64,000 nt of DNA from Setoptus koraiensis (lineage: Eukaryota; Arthropoda): the NCBI GenBank assembly GCA_048013815.1, contig CM106585.1:9610001-9674000 (forward strand). The letters run 5' to 3'. Within the stretch, counting starts at the first letter, position 1. Each line of letters starts with the position of its first letter. Position numbers and translations under genes: made by a program. Under the pieces are notes generated by a model that saw nothing but the letters and a program-made list of their open reading frames with translations, was not told the origin of the DNA and did no database searches. This document shows, one piece after another, positions 32,546 to 43,536 of this stretch.

Positions 32546-33214
32546 TTATATTATAATATGCGATAGGCACTTTGCCATGTCTGAGAAGTTACAAGTAACA
32601 CATTCGAATGGACAACATAAATGATTAAACTGGAATTCTTTACCATCGATGCCCAACTTGCATGTATCATCTACTGTGTTTGAGGTTCTGCCTAATTGGC
32701 CCTTTTTACTTTCTCTGATGACATTGAGACGTTTTCTAATGTTTTCCACAACCGGTTCCACGTCTACAATATCTGTCGAATCCATGCCATTCAGAGCCAG
32801 TACAATTCTAGCTTTGTTTCTATTGATATGCTTATCGGAAAGTATCTGGAATAAATATTCTGCTACTTGTTCACTCTCTTTGGGAAAATCCTTGAGGTTT
32901 ACAAAGAACACTACCCTCGAGGTATCTTGGCGATGCAACTCGAAATGCTTGGTACGCAAATGGGCATCGCCAGGTATGTCTACGACGTTGTACCCATTGA
33001 TGGTGTGATTAATTTCATCAAGTGATGTGACAGTCTTAACATGAGTGTTTCCGAACACAAATCTCTGAAAAAATTGACTCTTTCCTGAGTTGCTGATTCC
33101 GGTCAGTAGAATTTTGTTTTTCTTCGCTGGTTTGAAGAATTTGAAATAGACAAAAACGAGTGAGATCAGTAGACACAAGAGTGTTAAATAATCCATTTCG
33201 GTTAGAGTATACAT
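32546..33214 (-). CDS. SRPRB: Signal recognition particle receptor subunit beta, copy B
   Basis: 222 residues when started at the ATG equivalent to copy A (33214). The frame stays open to another ATG at 33289, which would add 25 residues, but homology with copy A ends at the internal ATG, so I prefer it. The anchor, P-loop, G3 and atypical G4 (NGMD) are as in copy A. DNA is identical by eye from 32589 to 33144, with two differences just beyond. The C-terminus differs (CLSHIII). It converges with GPD1. Two intact copies this similar imply a very recent duplication or ongoing gene conversion. An assembly artefact is unlikely because the flanks differ. Confidence 0.9.
   Translation of the reverse strand: MYTLTEMDYLTLLCLLISLVFVYFKFFKPAKKNKILLTGISNSGKSQFFQRFVFGNTHVKTVTSLDEINHTINGYNVVDIPGDAHLRTKHFELHRQDTSRVVFFVNLKDFPKESEQVAEYLFQILSDKHINRNKARIVLALNGMDSTDIVDVEPVVENIRKRLNVIRESKKGQLGRTSNTVDDTCKLGIDGKEFQFNHLCCPFECVTCNFSDMAKCLSHIII
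32850..32855 (+). terminator. Candidate poly(A) signal for GPD1, inside SRPRB-B antisense
   Basis: The same AATAAA as in copy A, at the equivalent position of the duplicate, 348 bp past the GPD1 stop. Confidence 0.35.
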
Positions 33215-34229
33215 GATTCCAATTAAATGACACGTGTAAATAGATAAATATAAATATCCGTTTGAAATTGGGTCAACTGATGCAGGCACCCATCTTCAGT
33301 AGAGCAAGCTGTATGGCGATTGTCTGAAATGTGAAACAAAATTTTGCGGGATATTCGAATGTGTTAGCATTGTTGCATAATGCAATTTGCAATGCATTTT
33401 TGAAACAGTGAGTATTCTGGCTCTGGATTGAACTGTCTTTCGGAATTTTTCTTACTTCAAGTTTCGCCTCGACAGCCAAGTATATGCAGGTAAGCATGAA
33501 AGAAAAATTCCGAAACAATCGGTTTTGGTGCATTGAAACAGAATCTCATGACAACAATTAGCATAGCAGCTATGAATCATTAGAAAATTTCAGAATTTTT
33601 AATAGTGACTGTACCTAGAATGTCAGGTAACTCACTTGTCGTTTGACAATGCGACATTGATGAGTCGCCTAACTTTATCGATGACTGACCGGATGGACCA
33701 AGTGACCACTTCGATATACTTTGATACTAATGGCATTCAATCGGTAGCATTATTCATGCATGTGCAACTGTAAACCACAGCGGTGTATGCATAGCGGTAG
33801 TTGTTAGAATGGTATTTGGTTGTTGTCGTTAATGATGTCACTGCCAATCTTGTTTATGTAGCACAGTGTTTGTCTCGGTGAGTGCCATGTACACTGACTG
33901 ACTCACTTGTTAATTAAACCTCATCGCCGCTAGCAAAGTTAATTAGTAGTTAGAGAAAAACGCGTCGCGTTTGCACTGAAATGCAATGCCTGTTGCGTCA
34001 TTTATTATCTGGCAGCTCTGTTGTTGTTATTGTTGTTGTTTGTCTTATAATAATAGAATGAATGAATAAAGAATAAAAACACAAACAAAATTGTCTTGGC
34101 ACAAATGACAACCATAGCGTTGCTTGGGCACCGAGCGAGTTGCAACCCTGTGAACACTAGCGCGTTCAACAAGATAAGGATAACGAGATAAAAATAACCA
34201 GCCATTGTGTGTGTCTATGCTAGTGTGTT

Positions 34230-34284
34230 CAACAACAAATATTAACAGCAACAAATATTAACAGCAACAAATATTAGCAACAAC
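34230..34284 (+). repeat. 16-bp minisatellite (CAACAAATATTAACAG)
   Basis: Three tandem copies, the last truncated to CAACAAATATTAGCAA. A plain (CAA)n tract follows at 34327-34354. Confidence 0.8.
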
Positions 34285-37200
34285 AAAGTAACAAACTAGC
34301 TGGATAGATAATAACTAGCGGCAGCGACAACAACAACAACAACAACAACAACAATGAGTGTGAGACGCCCCCGCGATAATTAGTGGCAAATGATGAATCA
34401 CTTTTGGCTTTCGAGTGCCACTCGATCTGGAAGTGCAAAACGCCAAGCGAGGCCAAGCGAAAATTCTATTAATCATCATCGTGCCTTCGTTGTTGTTGTT
34501 GTTGTTTGTTTGCTCTTTGTTCTCAGAAGCGAATCGCTTTCGTCTCGCGATTGTAACTGTTCCACTTTAAGTGCAAAACTAAAACTAGACCATCCGCTTC
34601 TCGAGCACAGTTATTAATATATATATCAGTTATACTGGCTGCACAAGAGCGCATAATTTTGAATCGTTGTCGTCACGGTTACACGGATGTCAGTGGATAC
34701 AGCCACAGGAACTAGATATGACGGCGCGCTGGAGCATGTGGACTTGAACTTGCCTCAATCATTGAGGCTCAATGTATCTCGCAAATGGCACACTCGCCTT
34801 GCACCTAGCGACCGTTTACTTGTCTGTTGTATTGGTTGTTGTTGTTGTTGCTGTGTTTGCTTGTTGCTCGATGACAAAACAACAACAATTTGGCGAGCAA
34901 GTTCTCGGCGTGCATGCAAGCGGCAACAATTATGGGGCCCCGAACGATTTGCGAGCATGCCAACGCGGCGTTGCACAACAGGGCGCTGTTGCTGGTTGCT
35001 CGTCCCTCTTGCTTACTGTTTCCGTTGCGTTTGCCGGAGCTGGCCCAAGTGCTCGAGTATGAGCCGTTGATAACGCGCATCTAAAATATACAGCCTAATT
35101 GTATACCATACAATCGCTAGGCATACAATCGCGCAACTATCGCTAGGCTACCTGTAGCAGATGACGCAACAGTTATGTGCTTCCAATGACAGTGGTCAGC
35201 AGGGCATCGATTTGTGCCAGCTGACCAGCGATGACAGGTCAAGTTGTAGCCGTTGAGCTGACGGCTTGTCACAAACAAACAACAATCGTCAGCTGATCAG
35301 GACATTAATTGATTGTTTCACTATCATCAAACTGAAGTGATCAAGACAGCGGCTGGCTGGCGGACTGGATATGATGTGATGTAATGTGTGATTGTGGGCG
35401 CTGACGAGGCACAAAAGCATAAAATGAATCTCTCATCCATCAAGTGGAGCGGATGAGTGGCGCTGCGAGCAGGCAGGCAATAGCCATATATCACGACGAT
35501 AATTCATATTGTTGTTGCTGTTTGCAGTGTTACAGTTTCGTGTTGTTTGCGCCGGCGTGCAGCATTGGAGGAAATGCAAGCTTGAACAAGTTTATGACAC
35601 ACATAAAAAGAATGACGACTTAGACTTTGTGAGACTTTGTCGAATAGCTGGCAGCGTGCAGTTTTAAATAGAGTGCACTACATTAAAATGTCTGACAAAT
35701 GTCACCCTTTGCAAGTGCGTTGGCTCGCGCTGCGCGTCGTCGTCGTCGTTGTTGTCGTTGTTGTCGTTGTCGGTTGGCGACAACACAGGCTGGCATCGGA
35801 GCGGCGAACAACGACCAAAACAACGACGGAAAGAACGAGCCTCGAGAGTGACATCATTGTGTTTATTAAATGGACAAGAGCGCATTGTTGGTTGCGGTGC
35901 ATCGAAAGGCGGCAGCGGCGGTTACAATCGCGGGCGCAAACAGTCGTGACATCATCGGCTAATTAATGGTTCGCTCGCTGGCGCGTTCTTGCCAACTTGG
36001 CTGGCTCCGTTACTGGGCCGCTCTGCGGCTCGCCTCGTATGCCAGCTCTGTCAGCGTAATCTGCTCGGCTAGCTGGCTGGCTGGCAGGCTGGCGAGACTG
36101 ACGAGCTAAACGCAAACGCTATCATGTTACGAGGCGCACAACACTAATGGCTGACACAAACGGGCCGACGACGACGACGACGACGACGACGGCGCTCTTG
36201 AACTAGATAACGGGACTGCCGGCTCATGTTGGCGCAATGTGTGCGATATGTTGGTTGGATGGGCCAACTTTTGCAGTTAATTATCTGACAATTGTGAGAG
36301 AGTCACAATAATAGGTTTATTGCCACTAGCGCAGGGCCGGGCCGGCTTAGCTCACAATCTTGTCAGTGTCGCCGGGCCGCTGATTAAGCGATTGAGCTCG
36401 CATCGAGCTAGCTGGTGAGGCAGCTAGCTGGCAGTCGCTAGTCGCTAGTTGTCGTTGTTGCGTCGCTCGTTGCTGTGGCATCATTAAAACATGTCGCTGC
36501 GTAGCCGTTGTTACGCCGTCGCTCGTTGTTTCGGGGCGAGCAGGAAGTTAATAAACAACGAGATTGAGGTCATTGAGCCTCGGCAGCGGCGGGCCTCCCT
36601 CAATCAATTACAATTAGTGGTGACATGTTTGGCTGACGGCGCGCCCATTCGGCGGCTCGCCGCCGCATATCGCACCGCCGGCATATCGCACCGAGGCACC
36701 CTCGACGCGATATCGATACCGTTGGATCGGCGTGCCGTTTCGACTTGATTTGCGTGCCGTCGGATTTGATTTGCAAAGCGCCGATTTGATTCGGCGGTGT
36801 CAGTGTCGGATTAGCGCTCTCAATTCAATAATATCCATTCAGTGCTGTTGAGTCGTCACTATTGAATCACAGTCAGTGAGCTAAAAATAACTTGTGCGCC
36901 TGTCGTTGGAACTGACAACGGATTAGAAAGGCGCGCGAGCCCTCGGGCAACGGATGTCGACCGGGCCGGCTCACAACTGTACGGCCCGATTGTACGGCTC
37001 GTTGGCTGAGCGATGGCGAGATAACACGAGCAAGTTATTAGCACCGTTTAGCTAGTGTTATGATTAACTTTACGAGTTTGTTGGGCTAGTTTGCATTGGG
37101 CCACGAGCAAGTGGCAACACGTTGATACGTTGGCACGTTGATACGTTAACACGTTGAGTCGGATGCGAGCGAGCACATTATAACAAACATGATATCATTA

Positions 37201-37919
37201 TGATATTAATAACGGGCTATTAATAGGCCATTGTGATGGCAAGCGAGCCGGCGCGGCACACCATTGAGCTGCTGAATGGGCTCAATGAACAGTCGAGCTG
37301 TCAGTGTGACAGCGCCAGAAACAGAGTGGGCCACACAATTGCCCCCGTTGTCCGCCGACTCGGCAGCGTTAGCTCGCCAGCTATCGCTCGCCAGCGTCGT
37401 GTCGACGGCGTCAACTCGACAGTGTCGACTCGACGGCGTCGGCTCAACAGTGTCGGCTGGCACCTGTTGCAGTGGCGCCGGCACGAAGGCGATAAATATA
37501 ACACAATAATAATGTGTAATTAATTGTAACAAACGCGCCTCATCGGCGGCCGGCTAAACGAGCGTATCAACTTGTTGGCTGCCAGTAACGGCACGCAACA
37601 AGTTAATGAGCTCGACGCGCGCGTATCGCTGCTCGCGAGCCTGCCTTACGTGAGCCCTGGCTCGTATTGTTGCTGGCGATCAAGGTGATTAGCGCGCGAC
37701 GCAAAGTGCTCGTTGGCCGTCGTTGGCTGTTGCTGTTTGCTAGCGGTTGCTCGCTGTTGTTGGCCGTTGCTGACGGTGCCAGCCCGTCAGCGCTGCCAGG
37801 CCAAAAACTGGAGAGGTGTGAGTAATGATAAATGTAAATTGAACTGAACTGAATTTATCATTGTTGCCCACAGACGAGCGCGCACGCGGGCGTAAGTCGC
37901 CCAGCTCACCTGTTGCCGC

Positions 37920-38030
37920 TGTCGTTCGCCAACAGCCAGCAACAACAGCCAACAACAACAGCCAACAACAACAGCCAACAACAACAACCAACAGCAACAG
38001 CAAACAGCCAACAACAACAAGCAACAGCGA
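37920..38030 (+). repeat. CAA-rich microsatellite with CCAACAACAACAG unit
   Basis: CAACAGCCAACAACAACAGC words repeat about eight times before degrading into GCGACAGCCAGA. Confidence 0.75.
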
Positions 38031-39324
38031 CAGCCAGAGCGACAGCCAGAGTTGCGCTGTCAGCTGTGAGAGCAGCCGACGCAACCACTGACGGCGACCA
38101 CCGTGTCGGCTCTGACAATTGTGAATGAGAGACTCGGATTCGCATCTTTGCCTGTTCGCATCCAGCTCGCACGAGCGACTCACTGACTTATCATGAGCCT
38201 GGCTTGGCGTAACTCGACGACTGTTGGCCAGAGGGCGCGTCCACTGTCGAGCCACTCATTAGCGCAAATGGTGAAAATATTAAAAATAAAACAAGAATCG
38301 CATTCGTAATCGGCGAGCTGTTGCGCATCGTTGTCGCACTGGCAACTTTGTCAACTTATCCATGCAAATGCACACTTATTTGCGTTTCCACTAATCGCGC
38401 CCGTACTCGCAATTATACTCACGCTCGCCTTTATATTAACGTTCGCCTCTATATTTATGCTCGCAATCATACTCGCAATCATAAACTTATGTGTGCTAAT
38501 GTGCGCAAAACGCGAAACAATCGGCCTGCCAACTGACAAATGGAAATGGTCGAGCTGCCAAGGTTGCGCCGAAGGGCTGACAAATCGCCGCATTGATGGC
38601 GGCGTCGCTCGGCTTAGCTGGCCGACTAATCGGGCATATCGCACATGACGCCTATTACATGGGTGCCTATTTGACCGATTGATCTTGACGACAAATAAGC
38701 CGGTCGGCGAAACGAGCGCCGGCGAGCTAGGCAAAAAAAATGAGAGGGCCGCCGAGCGAAAGTGAGCACAAATGATAGGGCTGGCGAAAGTGACTAGAGG
38801 CGCTTGCAGTGTAAGCCAGTGGAACGGGCAAACCTTGAACCTGGACTGTGCAGCCCACTTTGGACTAAGGCTGCTGCCAGCGGCCAACATTTGACGCTAT
38901 GACGCCAAATATCCGAAGCCTGGCACCGTGCACCAATTATGACACATATCGCCTGTGAGTCTAGACGCGCTATCGACGGCCATGATTGATGGTGGCTCTC
39001 GGAGCCGAGCGAAAGAGTTGCGTTGCGGGCGCCCCCGCACCACTGACACTGTCGCTGCCGATGTTGCCGCTGCTAATATCGCCGCTGCTCATATCGCCGC
39101 TGATATCACTGTCAGTGTGACTGTCGCTGTCAGGCCGCGCTCGCATGCGACGCCTCGATCGCTCGCTAAACGACTCTCGAGACACTCGCCCGTTCGCTGG
39201 CTTGCCAAGTCGCTGCCGGCCGCGAGCGTCGAGCTGCCCGTCACTTTGGGCCTGTTCGGCGCGCCATTCGGCTTATCATTGGGCGTACGATTCGGCTATC
39301 CGTGCAACTGTCTGCCACGGCGAA

Positions 39325-39406
39325 AAGCGAATAGCAACGAGCGACGAGCAACAAGCAACAAGCGACGAGCAACAAGCAACAAGCGACGAGCAACAAGCGA
39401 CGAGCA
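39325..39406 (+). repeat. About 21-bp minisatellite (AGCGACGAGCAACAAGCAACA)
   Basis: Three to four copies composed of AGCGACG and AGCAACA heptamers, so it is a higher-order repeat of a 7-bp word. Confidence 0.8.
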
Positions 39407-40249
39407 GCCGCCAGTGAGACTTGGCAAGCCAGCGAACGGCGACACGCAAGCCGACACACACTGGCTGTTACATAATAGGTGACGTGCGCTAGATGCGAGC
39501 GATGCCAACAGAGTGTGTTGAACAGACTGCATATAGCCAACGATGTTGTGCCAATGTCAGCAATGCCGCCGACTGACGCTAGCGACTCGCAACTCGTTAT
39601 GTTGCGCCGGCGACGTGACTCATCGGTGCAACTCATCGTCGCCGTTTATACGTTCAACTATGCTTACCATGCCTGTGAGCATAAAGTGAGCATTTAGTAA
39701 GCTAGTGGAGTGGCATTATTTTGCAGCATCGCCAACGAATACGCAGAATACAATTTGATTGCGTCGCCATCGGGGAGTATCGCCGTAATTAGGCCGACTG
39801 CGGGCCACAGCGCGGCCAGGGCCGATGCAACAAGCGCACACTGCAATAATACGCCCGATACAAAGTCACCCGAATTAGCGCCGATATCGGCGCCGACTGA
39901 CACGCTGCCCGTCACTGGCACCGGCACCAGCCAGCAGCGACAGCCAGCGCCAGCAGACGAACGCGGCCTGTTAATGGGCGACATTTGCGCCTTCTTGCTC
40001 CACTGCAAGCCCCTGCAGCCACACTGGCAAGCTCGCGCCGGCTAGACTGTCGAGCGCGCCACCGTGGAGCGCCCGCTCGTCGCTAGTGCCAGCGCCGATG
40101 AGCATTCAATGGCTTCAATGGTTTCGACAATTTCAACAGCTTCAATGGTGCGCCGTGGCTGCAATTTGGCGACACCAATATCGCACAAAAACTCGCTCGG
40201 CAGACACTAGCGAGTCGCTAGTAGCTTGAAAGTACTAGCAATGAAACAC

Positions 40250-40280
40250 TCGGCCCGGCTCGGCTCGGCTCGGCTCGGCT
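40250..40280 (+). repeat. 5-bp repeat (CGGCT)n
   Basis: Five tandem CGGCT units after a GGCCCGGCT lead-in. Confidence 0.75.
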
Positions 40281-42422
40281 AGGCACTGTTGGCCTTGCGC
40301 GCCTTGCATAATGGCTACACGGACGGATGGCAACTGAGGCGAGCAAAGTGATTGATTGGTGCAAGCTGAAGCGCTCAAAAAAGCAACGCGACGCGACGGC
40401 CCGCTAAAACTAACGTGGCTAAACGAGCCTCAATCTGCTATCGGCGCGCTGGGCGCCGATAGTGGCGACACAACATTGCTGACATTGCTGCCTGGAGCGG
40501 CTGGCGCACAAAGTTGTCGCCTCGTCGAAAAGTCGCCCCGTTCGATCTAGGCCAATCCATGGGCGCCTCTTAATGGTGCCTGTCGCGCGGGCCGGCCCGC
40601 CGCGCCGATAGCGAGCGCCGCGCTGACAGCGAGCGCCGCGCCGCACGGTTCCGGGGCGACGTTTCGGAGTAGTTTTATCAGTTTGATCAGTTTGCCGGCG
40701 CGCCGGACCAATCGACACCGTCCAGCCGGCCGGCCCCATATCTGGCCGCTGCGCTGGGCTCGCGCCCGGACCTTGCGGCGCCTCGCAGCGGACCGCTCAC
40801 GTTCAATGCGACGGGCTTGTCACAGTGAGCGCCATGCGGGAGCGCGCTGGGAGCCCAGGGGAGCCGCGGGGAGTGTGCGAGGCGGTGGTGGCTGCACTTG
40901 TCGGCATGGCGGACGCTCGTAAAGTTTGCACTCGCCGGCGCCCGGCGACGAGGCTAGATGCAGCAGCCAGATAATGACTATCAGTCGCTGTCTATACCGT
41001 CTCCGTCGTTGATGGCTGCGTCTGGGCCAGGCCCGAGCGACAGCCTGTGCCGAGCTCGCCGAGCTAGAGCCTGTGGCGGCGGGGCTATAGCGACAACTGG
41101 AGCTTGCAGTGGCGACCAAGACAGCGAGACTCGGCCGGAGCGCACTGATGGCGCCCGCGATTATGACGAACAGCGGCCCGCGGCTGCCATGAAATGGGAC
41201 GCTTAATCATAATGGGAGCACAGTTAAGTTGTTGTTGTTGTTGTCAAAATTATCCCATCCCCAGCGTGCGCCGAGACGCTGCGGCGGCACCGAGCTGGCG
41301 AGCTAGCGCGAAAAATATCTAGCTCACCGCGGGCGCTACTTGCTCGCTGCAGCTGCGCCAAATGAGCATGTTATGGCATAACTAATGAAGTAACGCGAAA
41401 AGAGTAACGCAGCAAACTCTTGCATATCTCGCCAGCGCTGGCTGCACCGCAGCCAGTTGATTAGTGTGCTGTCGTTGTCGCTGTTGCTGTCGTTGTTGCT
41501 GTTGTTGCTGTTGTCGCTGCTGGCGTCGCCGCGAAATCGCTAGCGACCGAGCAACAGCAGCGCCTGCTAGTCGCGGCGAACTGTTGCTGGCGAGACCGCG
41601 ATCTGGGACAGGGCCGGCCCGCGCCGACCTCGTCGCCCGCGGCGTACCCGCCAACAGTCGACTGGGCACTCGTCGTACCCTGTCCGCTCCTTGTGCCCGC
41701 TCTCTGTGCCCGCTCTCTGTGCCCGCCGACAGACTGGCGGCGGAAGTGGGCACGGTGAGCGGGGCGCCCACACACCCGCTCGCTGGGCGCTGCGCCTCAG
41801 ACTGTGAGGCTCAGAGTGGGGCGCTGCACAGCCTCGAACAGCACGGCTGTGCGGCGGCCCACTCTGAGCGCGTCCTATATGTACAGTGTTACTGGCTGCC
41901 AGCGGCGTGTCGTCATGGCGTCTGCCGCCACCCTAGCGAGCACCGGCAACAATAATGCAATTTGTAACGAGCAGCCAATGGGCGAGCCGCTCGTCACAAA
42001 CGGCTTGAGAGCTGCGCCTTGTCGCTCTCGTTGTCGCTCGCTGTTGCGCTCGTTGTTGCGCTCGCTGTTGCGCTCGTGGGCCTGGCAACGAGCGAACTAC
42101 GCGCACTGTGTAAGCTGCTTAAGCTGTATATATACAAACAGTTGGACGGTGATGCTGTCGTCGGTGGCAACTCGCACACGCACATCGCACACACGCACGC
42201 TCACGCACATCGCACATCGTACACACGCACGCACACAGACACTGTCGATCGGTGAGATTGCACACGCATTCTGAGACTGCAGTGCGGTGCGACATGTCAC
42301 ACACAATTCGAATATCGGTGTCGCGCGTACAACACGTTACCACACTGCCAGTGGAGCGCTGACAGCATTATCTCGTTGCCACAACACACAACACAAGTGT
42401 GTGACACAAGTGACCAGACAGG

Positions 42423-42493
42423 CGAACCATTTGAATCGAACCATTTGAATCGAACCATTTGAATCGAACCATTTGAATCGAACCATTTGAGTC
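42423..42493 (+). repeat. 14-bp minisatellite (CGAACCATTTGAAT)
   Basis: Five copies start at 42423, 42437, 42451, 42465 and 42479. The middle copies look identical. Confidence 0.9.
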
Positions 42494-43376
42494 ATCGATG
42501 CGCAGTTACCAGTGCGGCCAACCAACCAGCGCAACCGGAGCCGGCAACAAGTTTATCCAAGTGTCCACACAATACGACCAAGCATTGAATTCAGCAGTGC
42601 AATTCAAAATTCAAACTCTGATTCAAATTTCAAATCGTGTGTGCATCGCAAACGCAAATAACGTATAATCGTGCAGTGTGTGCCATGCCAATAGCATAAT
42701 TAACGAGTGACTGCAGCGCCTAAGCGGCCCACCAAGAGTATCAAATGACTGCGCTGCACCAAACTTAAAAATGAAAAAAAAATGAAATCAGACATGAGCC
42801 ACAACACACATCCAGACAATCACCAGCGACTGCATAGTGAATAGACAGCCAAATCACAAGAGAGATATAGCATAGCTCAACTACATACGTTAACTGCGTG
42901 CCACAAACTATAGCTGTTGTGTGCGCGGATACAACGTCTTGAAATCGAAAACAAGAACACTCTTGCCACAGCGCAACGTGGCGCAGGCCGACACAAGTTG
43001 CAGCTGCACCGCGCCACCAGATTGTATCAGCGCGATTGTATCAGCGCGATTGTATCACGTAAGCGTGTCGTGTACACATAAGCGTGTCACTTTCTCATAT
43101 AGGCTTCACTTGTTGACTTACCCATCGTCTCTGCATTCGAGCATCACTTACCCATTTGGGGAGCATTGTTGAAACTGTTGCAAACCCATTATCGAACATT
43201 GTAACACAACGATTACTATCATTACACACACACAGCTCGTCCAATCGAACTTTTGATCGAGCCGACGCATTGATCCATCGGACTGTCGCTTGAGGCGCAC
43301 AAATCGCACAGTTTGGTGGCCGAGCGACGCACAACTCGTACGTTGCCGCCATTTTGTCTCGGCTCGCACACACCAA

Positions 43377-43469
43377 CGGACCAACCGGATCGAACTTTTC
43401 GTCAGCGGACCAACTAAATCGAACTTTTTGCCAGCGGACCAACCGGATCGAACTTTCTGCTGGCGGACA
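43377..43469 (+). repeat. 29-bp minisatellite in the leader of the Q-rich gene
   Basis: Units starting CGGACCAACCGGATCGAACT lie at 43377, 43406 and 43435, with a partial copy at 43464. The 29-bp period is not a multiple of three, so the array looks untranslated. This favours the later start codon at 43537. Confidence 0.85.
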
Positions 43470-43536
43470 ACGTGCACACCGACAGCACCGAGCACAGAAA
43501 CAAATCGAACAAACGAGCAACGTAGCCAACTGCAGC

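Larger units (their letters stand above)
32534..33218. repeat. Direct duplicate unit B (SRPRB cassette)
   Basis: Partner of unit A, in the same orientation 2.4 kb away, with GPD1 between them. The identical block is 32589-33144. Confidence 0.85.
33215..43536. other. Intergenic region between SRPRB-B and the Q-rich gene
   Basis: 33215-34600 is AT-rich and holds an 86-codon minus-strand frame (33273-33533) that I do not trust. From about 34700 to 42500 the DNA is again GC-rich and full of short tandem repeats, CAA/TTG tracts and CGA runs (36170-36192). 42500-43376 becomes AT-richer and probably includes the promoter and leader of the Q-rich gene. No other gene is recognisable on either strand. 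Confidence 0.5.

Noticed and set aside
33215-33289. 25-residue N-terminal extension of SRPRB copy B
   Set aside because: The extension has no counterpart in copy A, and homology stops at the internal ATG. A longer form cannot be fully excluded.
33273-33533. An 86-codon minus-strand frame upstream of SRPRB-B
   Set aside because: It overlaps the likely SRPRB-B promoter and leader, has no recognisable motif and no duplicate next to SRPRB-A.
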